From the NCBI RefSeq assembly GCF_047121295.1, contig NZ_CP139447.1, positions 1,178,001 to 1,242,000 of the forward strand: a stretch of DNA of 64,000 nt, read 5' to 3'. Positions 58,576 to 64,000 of this stretch are shown here, one piece after another; the first letter of the stretch is position 1, and every line of letters starts with the position of its first letter. The stretch comes from Longispora sp047121295 (GTDB taxonomy: Bacteria > Actinomycetota > Actinomycetes > Mycobacteriales > Micromonosporaceae). The position numbers and the translations under genes are program-made. Under the pieces are notes generated by a model. It saw only the letters and a program-made list of their open reading frames with translations. It was not told the origin of the DNA and did not search any database.

Positions 58576-59496
58576 ATGGGGCGTGATGATCTGACGGCGG
58601 TGCTGCGGAGTGGTCCCTTCCACCTCGCGCTGCGCGCCGCCATCGAGGCCCGGGGCCTCGCGTTGCAACGGATCCAGTTCCGGCTGGCCGAGCAGGGCCT
58701 GCACGTCGGTGTCGCGACCCTGAGCTACTGGCAGCAGGGCCGCCGACGACCCGAGCGGCAGGACTCGCTGCGGGCGGTCACGGCACTGGAGGAGATCCTC
58801 GGCCTGCCGCCGGCCGCGCTGACCGTGCTCCTCGGTCCGCCGCGCCCCCGGGGCCGGGGGGTGGGGCTGCCGCCGGGCGCCCGGCGGTACGCGGAGCTGA
58901 TCTCGCCGGTGTCCGCCCTGGACCGGATGCTCGCCGAACTGGACAGTCCGGCCGACGGCAGGCTGCACACGGTCAGCCTGTTCGAGGACCTGGACGTCGG
59001 GGTGGACCGGTCGGGGCTGCGCCGGCGGTGTCTGCACGTCGTGAAGGCGCACCAGGAGGTCGACCGGTATGTCACGATCTTCCAGGGCGACGAGGGCTGC
59101 GACCCCTACCTGATCGAGGTCGTGCCCATCGCCAACTGCCGGCTCGGCCGGACCCGGCGGGACGTCGCCTCCGGCATGGTTGTGGCCGAGCTGCTGTTCG
59201 ACCGCACGCTGCGGATCGACGAGACCCACATCCTGGAGTACGAGTACCGCGACGCCAGCGGGGTCGAGTGCCGCGACTACCACCGGGGGGTCAGGTTCCC
59301 CACCGGGCAGCTCGTCGTCCAGGTCCGGTTCGTGCCCGAGGCGATGCCCGTGCGGTGCTACCGCTACACCCAGCGGTACCTCAACGGCCCCGACATCGAA
59401 CGCACCGAGCTCACCGTGACCGGGCACCGGACCATCCACATGATCGCCACGGAGGTGCCGCCCGGCATCGTGGGGATCCGGTGGGACTGGGAGTAA
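58576..59496 (+). CDS. XRE-like transcriptional regulator
   Basis: 306 residues. The N-terminus (FHLALRAAIEARGLALQRIQ and RLAEQGLHVGVATLSYWQQG, then RRRPERQDSLRAVTALEEIL) is a helix-turn-helix of XRE form. The larger C-terminal part (about 110-306) is a beta-rich domain without known relatives that I can name, with LFEDLDVGVDRSGLRRR and IRWDWE at the end. The ATG at 58576 has GGGGAGG about 7 nt upstream. It sits opposite the protease operon and probably regulates it. Confidence 0.75.
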   Translation: MGRDDLTAVLRSGPFHLALRAAIEARGLALQRIQFRLAEQGLHVGVATLSYWQQGRRRPERQDSLRAVTALEEILGLPPAALTVLLGPPRPRGRGVGLPPGARRYAELISPVSALDRMLAELDSPADGRLHTVSLFEDLDVGVDRSGLRRRCLHVVKAHQEVDRYVTIFQGDEGCDPYLIEVVPIANCRLGRTRRDVASGMVVAELLFDRTLRIDETHILEYEYRDASGVECRDYHRGVRFPTGQLVVQVRFVPEAMPVRCYRYTQRYLNGPDIERTELTVTGHRTIHMIATEVPPGIVGIRWDWE

Positions 59497-59556
59497 ACAG
59501 ATCCGTGGGGCCGGGGCGTTCTCCTCTCTGACAACCTGACGGAGAGGATCTTCGGG

Positions 59557-60057
59557 GTGACGTTCGAGGAGTACGTGACGGCCAGAGGACCGGGCCTGGT
59601 CCGGCTGGCCAGGCTGCTGTGCGGGGACCCGCACCGGGCCGAGGACCTGGTGCAGGACGTGTTGGCGAAGGCGTACGCGCGGTGGCGGAGGATCGCCCGC
59701 ACCGAGCGGCCGGACCTGTACGTGCGCCAGATGCTGGTCAACCAGAACCGGTCCTGGTGGCGGCTGGGCCGCAACCGGGAGCTGACCGTGGCCGAGCCGG
59801 CCCCGGCGGCGTCGGTGGCCGGGGCCGAGTCCGGGGTGGTCGAGCGCGACGCGCTGTGGCGGATGGTGCTCGCCCTGCCGCAGCGGCAGCGCGCCGTGCT
59901 CGTGCTGCGGTTCTACGAGGACCTGGACGACGCGGCCATCGCCGAGATCCTCGACTGTGCCCCCGCGACCGTCCGCACCCATGCCATGCGGGCGCTGGCC
60001 CGACTCCGTGAGCTCCACGCGCCGGAGCTGGCGCCCAGTACTGGAGGACAGCTGTGA
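59557..60057 (+). CDS. RNA polymerase sigma factor, SigE family (ECF)
   Basis: 166 residues: region 2 (FEEYVTARGPGLVRLARLLC, HRAEDLVQDVLAKAYARWRR) and region 4 (LPQRQRAVLVLRFYEDLDDA, AIAEILDCAPATVRTHAMRA). The size and motifs match the SigE-family ECF group of actinobacteria. The GTG at 59557 has GGAGAGG upstream. The next gene starts at GTGA overlap, so the two are expressed together; the neighbour probably anchors and inhibits the sigma factor. Confidence 0.9.
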   Translation: MTFEEYVTARGPGLVRLARLLCGDPHRAEDLVQDVLAKAYARWRRIARTERPDLYVRQMLVNQNRSWWRLGRNRELTVAEPAPAASVAGAESGVVERDALWRMVLALPQRQRAVLVLRFYEDLDDAAIAEILDCAPATVRTHAMRALARLRELHAPELAPSTGGQL

Positions 60058-61136
60058 ACTTCGAGGAGAGGTTGGTCGACACCCTGGCGGCGCACGCCGA
60101 GGGGGACGTGGACACGGCGGCCCTGCTGACCGGGTCGACGGCTCGGGGCAGGTCGATGCGGCGCCGCCGGCACGCGGGGGTCGCCCTGGCGGCCGTGGCC
60201 GTCCTGGGTGCGGCGGTGGCCGTCCCGGTCGCGCTGTGGCCGGGGCGGCCCACGGCACCCGCTCCGGTGGCGGTCCCCGCCAGCGCGTCCCCATCGGCGA
60301 GCCCGACCCCGACCGCGCTGGCCGTGCCCAACCTGCCGCCGGTCACCGGCGAGCGGTCCCTGGCGGAGAACCCGGCGCTCCTGGGCAGCGATGCCGCGCT
60401 GGTGCACCTCGCCGTGGACCCGCTGCCGCTCGACCTGCCGGAGGTGACGTTCCCGTTCGGCCCGTCGACGATGTCGACCGCCTGGGCGAGCTTCCCGGGC
60501 AACGAGTACCTGTTCATCAGCGGGACGGTCCAGGTGAAGGTGTATGCAGGCCCCTGGTCGGCCGACAAGCTGAACGGGATGACGTTCGTCCGGGACGTGG
60601 TGGTCGCCGGCAGGCCGGGCCGGCTCTACGAACGAGGGGACGAGGGCGGTCACATCCAGCCCTACATCTCGGTGAGCTGGGAGGCGATGCCGGGCGTCCC
60701 GATGGTGATCGAGGGCGTCAGCGGCTCCCCGGAGGCGACCCTGATCGCGGTCGCCGGGAAGCTGCGCTACGACCGGGTCGGGCGGTGTCTCGGCACGATG
60801 CGGGTGACCGCCGTCCCGCAGGGGGCGACGCTGAACCGGTGCGACTCGACGGTCTCGGACACGGGGGAGCTGTTCAACAGCCGCCGGATCTACCATGGCC
60901 CGGCCGGATCCACGATCGAGGTGTACGAGGGCCTGCGGACCCCCAACCCCAGCTCGGAGGCCCCGAACACCACCGTTGCGGGCCGCCCGGCCTTCTGGGA
61001 AAGCGGCTCGAAGGGGGTGCCGTACCGGTCGCTGCGGGTGCCCGACTGGGACGGGCGCGCCGTCTCGGCCACTGTTACCGGGTCCTACGGTCGCGCGGAG
61101 GCGGAACTGGTGCTGACGGGTCTGCGCTGGCCGTAG
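60054..61136 (+). CDS. Membrane-anchored protein, sigma-linked
   Basis: 360 residues. A cytoplasmic N-terminus (1-39, FEERLVDTLAAHAEGDVDTA) and a single membrane helix (about 40-62, AGVALAAVAVLGAAVAVPVA) precede a Pro/Ala/Ser linker and an extracytoplasmic domain of about 250 residues. The topology suits an anti-sigma factor or sensor for the sigma factor encoded just upstream (GTGA overlap), but no zinc-binding anti-sigma HxxxCxxC motif is seen at the N-terminus. Mature domain not recognised. Confidence 0.72.
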   Translation: MNFEERLVDTLAAHAEGDVDTAALLTGSTARGRSMRRRRHAGVALAAVAVLGAAVAVPVALWPGRPTAPAPVAVPASASPSASPTPTALAVPNLPPVTGERSLAENPALLGSDAALVHLAVDPLPLDLPEVTFPFGPSTMSTAWASFPGNEYLFISGTVQVKVYAGPWSADKLNGMTFVRDVVVAGRPGRLYERGDEGGHIQPYISVSWEAMPGVPMVIEGVSGSPEATLIAVAGKLRYDRVGRCLGTMRVTAVPQGATLNRCDSTVSDTGELFNSRRIYHGPAGSTIEVYEGLRTPNPSSEAPNTTVAGRPAFWESGSKGVPYRSLRVPDWDGRAVSATVTGSYGRAEAELVLTGLRWP

Positions 61137-61160
61137 CCGCCGGATGTCGTCGCATCCACC

Positions 61161-61194
61161 GGGCGGGGCGCGGCGGGAGCCGTCGGCCCCGCCC
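61161..61194 (+). terminator. GC hairpin before SRPBCC gene
   Basis: GGGCGGGGC (61161-61169) pairs with GCCCCGCCC (61186-61194), starting 24 nt after the previous stop. Confidence 0.55.
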
Positions 61195-61200
61195 CGGGCA

Positions 61201-61206
61201 TAGGCT
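61201..61206 (+). promoter_or_regulatory. -10 box, leaderless start of SRPBCC gene
   Basis: TAGGCT, 6 nt (GGGGGC), then the ATG at 61213. The G-rich spacer is too close to be a ribosome site. Confidence 0.55.
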
Positions 61207-61212
61207 GGGGGC

Positions 61213-61659
61213 ATGACAGCGCTGGTCACGGCAGGGATCACCATCAGAGCCACCCCCGAGCGGGTGTACGAGGCCCTCATCGACTGGGAGTCCCAGGGCA
61301 CCTGGATCCCGCTGACCACGGTCCGGGTCACCGAGGGCGACGGCGGGGTGGGCAGCGTGGTCGAGGCGGTCACCGGGGTGGGGCCGGCGAGCTTCGTGGA
61401 CGTGATGCGGGTGGAGGCCCTGGAGCCGCCGTACACGATCAGGGTCATGCATGTCGGGAAGCTCGTGCGCGGGCCGGGGGTGTTCCGGTGCGTGCGGCGC
61501 GGGGACGGCGCGACGGACCTGGAGTGGCGCGAACGGCTCGAGCTGCCCGGCGGGCGGGCCGGGCGGCTCGGCTGGCCGCTGGTCAGGCCGGGGGCGGAGG
61601 CGTCCCTGAAGTGGGGGCTGCGCCGCCTGGCCCGTCAGCTGGAGACCACCGCCTGGTAG
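61213..61659 (+). CDS. SRPBCC-family protein
   Basis: 148 residues with the START-like beginning GITIRATPERVYEALIDWES and the C-terminal helix LKWGLRRLARQLETTAW, the hydrophobic-cavity fold of polyketide cyclase/Bet v1-type proteins. It is convergent with the polysaccharide deacetylase gene, their stops being adjacent. Ligand and role unknown. Confidence 0.85.
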   Translation: MTALVTAGITIRATPERVYEALIDWESQGTWIPLTTVRVTEGDGGVGSVVEAVTGVGPASFVDVMRVEALEPPYTIRVMHVGKLVRGPGVFRCVRRGDGATDLEWRERLELPGGRAGRLGWPLVRPGAEASLKWGLRRLARQLETTAW

Positions 61660-62556
61660 CTAGTGGGTCGGCAGCGCGATCAGGGTGTAGCGGGCCTTCA
61701 ACCAGGGCAGCAGCGTCCGGTACGCGGTCACCGTGTGCGGCTTCAGGTTGTCGTGGGACAGCAGGATCGAGCCCGGCCGGGTGTCGCGCTGCACCTCCTG
61801 GGTCATGTGGCCGATCATGGCCTGCCCGGTGCCGAACTCGGCGGTCTTGAAGCACTGGTCGTCGACGTCCCAGAAGATCGGCGTCAGGTCCAGCTCGGCG
61901 GCGAAGGCGACCAGCCGGGGCGTGAACTTGCCGTACGGGGCCCGGAAGTAGTTGAGCTTCGCGCCGGGCGCGGCGGCGAGGATGGCGTCGTTGGTGGACT
62001 TCAGGTCCCAGCGCAGGTAGTTGTCGTCCCGGTCGGACAGGTTGTCCAGGTGCTGCCAGCTGTGGTTGCACAACGTGTGCCCCTCCGCCGCGATCCTCGC
62101 CACGATGGCCGGATTGTCGCGGGCCCGGTGCCCGACCAGGCAGAAGGTGGCCTTGACGCCCTGCTGCGCGAGGAGGTCGAGCAATGCGGGCGTGACGTTC
62201 GGGTCGGGCCCGTCGTCGAAGGTCAGCGCGATGGCGGAGCTTCCGGTACCCCGCAGCGCGCCGGCGATACCGGGCTGGCTGTTCGGCGGCCGGGTGTCCT
62301 TGTACTTCGCCGAGGGGCTGGCCGAGGGCGAGGCCGCACGGGAGCGGGTCGGGCTGGGCGTGGGGCTCGGCGGCGGGGTCGTCGGTGCCGCCGGCGGGGT
62401 GGTGCTGACCGCCTCGGAGGTCGCGGCGGCGCTCGTCTGCGCCGCCGGGTGCCCGACGGCCTTCGAACAGCCCGCCGTGCCGGTCGCCGTGAGCGTCAGG
62501 AGTGCCACGAGGGTGGCGAGGCGCAGGGCCGGGGAGCGGGGGTGGGGTGTCAGCAC
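61660..62556 (-). CDS. Lipoprotein polysaccharide deacetylase
   Basis: 298 residues. The lipobox TAGCSKA (Cys about 30) follows a signal peptide, then a Pro/Ser/Thr-rich linker (about 40-85). The NodB domain has all five motifs: TFDDGPDP (metal Asp), NHSWQH (metal His pair), RAPYGKF, WDVDDQ and LSHDN. It would remove acetyl groups from N-acetylglucosamine in peptidoglycan or another exported polymer. The GTG at 62556 has TACTGT 7 nt upstream and no ribosome site. Confidence 0.9.
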   Translation of the reverse strand: MLTPHPRSPALRLATLVALLTLTATGTAGCSKAVGHPAAQTSAAATSEAVSTTPPAAPTTPPPSPTPSPTRSRAASPSASPSAKYKDTRPPNSQPGIAGALRGTGSSAIALTFDDGPDPNVTPALLDLLAQQGVKATFCLVGHRARDNPAIVARIAAEGHTLCNHSWQHLDNLSDRDDNYLRWDLKSTNDAILAAAPGAKLNYFRAPYGKFTPRLVAFAAELDLTPIFWDVDDQCFKTAEFGTGQAMIGHMTQEVQRDTRPGSILLSHDNLKPHTVTAYRTLLPWLKARYTLIALPTH

Positions 62557-62563
62557 AGCGGAG

Positions 62564-62569
62564 ACAGTA
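62564..62569 (-). promoter_or_regulatory. -10 box, leaderless start of deacetylase gene
   Basis: TACTGT on the minus strand, 7 nt before the GTG at 62556. Confidence 0.45.
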
Positions 62570-62641
62570 GCAAGGTCACCGCCCGTGGACTGCCCCGCGA
62601 CCAGGGACGACGCTGCGGGCGGGTGGACCGGACCGGGTGCG

Positions 62642-62675
62642 GCGGTCGGCCACGAGCGGCGAGCGGTCGGCCACG
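62642..62675. repeat. 13-bp direct repeat in gcvH-deacetylase gap
   Basis: GCGGTCGGCCACG occurs at 62642-62654 and 62663-62675, 21 bp apart, with GGTGGACCGG on both outer sides. A local duplication upstream of the deacetylase promoter. Confidence 0.5.
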
Positions 62676-62719
62676 GGGGTGGACCGGCCCGGCCCGGCCG
62701 GCCACCCGCGCGGGGCGTG

Positions 62720-63076
62720 TCAGGCCGAGATGAGCGCCTGGTAGGCCTCCTCGGTCAGCAGCTCGCCCGGCTCGGTCACCGCGACCGTGAACAGCCAGCC
62801 CTTGCCCTGCGGGTCCGAGTTGATCAGGGACGGGTCGTCGACGACGGCCTCGTTGCGGGCCACGACGGTCCCGGTGACCGGCGCGTACAGCTCGCTGACC
62901 GACTTGGTGGACTCCAGCTCGCCGCAGGTCTCGCCGGCCGTCAGCGCGGTGCCCGGCTCGGGGAGTTCGACGTAGACGATGTCGCCGAGGGCCTCCGCCG
63001 CGTACGCGGTGATGCCGACCGTGGCCGGCTCCTCGCCGGTGATCCACTCGTGCTCGGCGGTGTAGGACAGGCTCAC
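62720..63076 (-). CDS. gcvH: Glycine cleavage system H protein
   Basis: 118 residues. The lipoyl-lysine site is in TCGELESTKSVSELYAPVTG (Lys in ESTKS), preceded by VGITAYAAEALGDIVYVELP. It carries the aminomethyl intermediate between P, T and L proteins. The GTG at 63076 has AAGGAG 6 nt upstream and overlaps the gcvT stop by 4 nt (GTGA). Confidence 0.95.
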   Translation of the reverse strand: MSLSYTAEHEWITGEEPATVGITAYAAEALGDIVYVELPEPGTALTAGETCGELESTKSVSELYAPVTGTVVARNEAVVDDPSLINSDPQGKGWLFTVAVTEPGELLTEEAYQALISA

Positions 63077-64000
63077 GACGTGCTCCTTCGGTAGAACGGT
63101 AGGGGTGAGAGCTCGACAGGTTCGAGGCTGCCGCGCACGTCCACGGCCAGCGGCGCGTTGACGGTCGATACGTAGGCCATCGCGATCGGACGGCCGAGGA
63201 CGGGGGAGGCGGCCCCGGAGGTGACCGTGCCCAGGCGCTCGCCCGTGCGCGGGTCGACGACGGGCTGGCCGGCGCGGAGTACCCGGCGGCCGGCGGAGAC
63301 CAGGCCCACCAGCCGGCGGGACCGGGGCGCCTCGGCGGCGGCGGTCAGCGCGGCCCGGCCCACGAAGTCGGCGGGCTTGTCGAGCCGGACCACCCGGCCG
63401 AGGCCGGCGTCGTACGGGGTGGTGTCGCAGGTCAGCTCGTGGCCGTACAGCGGCATGCCGGCCTCCAGGCGCAGCGTGTCCCGGCAGGCCAGCCCGGCCG
63501 ACCGCAGCCCGTGCGGCTCCCCGGTCGTGGTCAGCGCCCACCACACGGCGGAGGCGTGCTCGGCGGGCACGTACAGCTCGAAGCCGTCCTCGCCGGTGTA
63601 CCCGGTCCGGGCCACCCACAGCGGGACGTCGTTGATCGAGCCGGGGATGATCGCGTAGTACGGCAGGCCGCCGAGGTGCGCGTCGCAGATCAGCGCGAGG
63701 ATGCCGGCGGCGCTCGGGCCCTGGATCGCGATCAGCGACCGGTCGAGCCGGTCGAGGTCGGCCCGGAAGCCGGCGAGCCGGACGGACAGCGCGTCGGACA
63801 CCACGCTGGTGTTCGCGGCGTTCGCGACGACGAGGTAGCGGTCCTCGGCGAGCCGGTAGCAGATCAGGTCGTCGAGGATGCCGCCGTCCGACTGGCACAG
63901 CAGCGTGTACCGGGCCTGCCCCACGACCAGCTCCGACAGCCGGCCGACGAGGGCGAAGTCGAGCGCCTCGGCCGCCTCGGGGCCATGGATCTCGAACTGG
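63073..64000 (-). CDS. gcvT: Glycine cleavage system T protein (partial)
   Basis: The gene runs off the right edge; about 309 C-terminal residues are present out of about 370. GYTGEDGFELYVP, LRSAGLACRDTLRLEAGMPL and YGHELT are the aminomethyltransferase motifs for tetrahydrofolate binding, and KPADFVGRAAL a later one. It transfers the methylene group from the H protein to tetrahydrofolate. Its GTGA overlap with gcvH makes a gcvT-gcvH operon; the stop is at 63073-63075. Confidence 0.93.
   Translation of the reverse strand, partial: QFEIHGPEAAEALDFALVGRLSELVVGQARYTLLCQSDGGILDDLICYRLAEDRYLVVANAANTSVVSDALSVRLAGFRADLDRLDRSLIAIQGPSAAGILALICDAHLGGLPYYAIIPGSINDVPLWVARTGYTGEDGFELYVPAEHASAVWWALTTTGEPHGLRSAGLACRDTLRLEAGMPLYGHELTCDTTPYDAGLGRVVRLDKPADFVGRAALTAAAEAPRSRRLVGLVSAGRRVLRAGQPVVDPRTGERLGTVTSGAASPVLGRPIAMAYVSTVNAPLAVDVRGSLEPVELSPLPFYRRSTS

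Noticed and set aside
62557..62719. Possible glycine riboswitch near gcvH
   Set aside because: The gap is downstream of gcvH, not upstream of the gcvT-gcvH operon. An operon-leading riboswitch would lie beyond the right edge, and no such fold is seen here.

Overview
The window is about 64 kb of high-GC (roughly 70 percent) DNA with GTG starts, tightly packed genes and many 4-nt ATGA/GTGA overlaps. The gene set is actinobacterial: WhiB1, a MprA-MprB-PepD module, multifunctional Kgd, the LysX fusion protein, a PdtaS-type histidine kinase, a SigB/F-type sigma factor with its anti-sigma partner, and [4Fe-4S] APS reductase with a SirA-type sulfite reductase. A soil or filamentous actinobacterium, perhaps of the Micromonosporaceae, fits best; the family assignment is inference. 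No rRNA, tRNA, CRISPR array, transposase or integrase was seen.

Layout. 0-6 kb: the start of a TIGR03364-type FAD oxidoreductase behind a TGGTCTAGACCA palindrome, a GH3 hexosaminidase divergent from a ROK regulator, and ABC transporter genes. 6-11 kb: small membrane and DUF proteins, a PdtaS-like kinase, a HicA/HicB pair and an alpha/beta hydrolase. 11-15 kb: one secreted 1161-residue protein carrying both an M4 and an M28 metallopeptidase plus a chitin-binding module. 15-19 kb: a sulfur assimilation operon (candidate cysteine leader peptide, sirA, cysH, sirohydrochlorin chelatase with in-frame tandem repeats). 19-24.5 kb: whiB1, a lipid kinase, the sigma/anti-sigma pair, an S26-like protein and malic enzyme. 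24.7-31 kb: flavin reductase, a quinone oxidoreductase, and a four-gene overlapping operon olsB-olsA-pta-ackA. 31-38.5 kb: kgd, a 59-residue partner gene and a secreted GH2 exo-glucosaminidase. 38.5-44.3 kb: an aldo/keto reductase divergent from an XRE regulator, then mprA-mprB-pepD. 44.4-46.4 kb: a lower-GC islet with a winged-helix/replication-like gene, an AT-rich repeat-bearing tract and a NYN-domain protein. 46.4-56 kb: glpK, a DUF998-hydrolase fusion with a lipoprotein, lysX, a TVP38-type membrane protein and an ABC-2 exporter. 56-64 kb: a STAS protein, a secreted papain-like protease with a membrane-anchored partner, an XRE regulator, a SigE-family sigma factor with a coupled membrane protein, a lipoprotein polysaccharide deacetylase, and gcvH-gcvT at the right edge.

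How the parts fit. Several loci serve amino-sugar and polymer use (GH3, GH2, the chitin-binding protease, polysaccharide deacetylase). Others serve envelope stress and composition (MprAB-PepD, LysX, ornithine-lipid OlsBA), central carbon (Kgd, malic enzyme, Pta-AckA, GlpK, Gcv) and cysteine supply.

The least ordinary signals are noncoding. Two families of hairpin repeat sit at gene 3' ends; in one, the two copies differ by compensatory base-pair changes. A 20-bp motif is shared at the same distance before mprA and pepD. At least a dozen genes have a TANNNT -10 box only 6-7 nt before the start codon, which implies leaderless transcripts.
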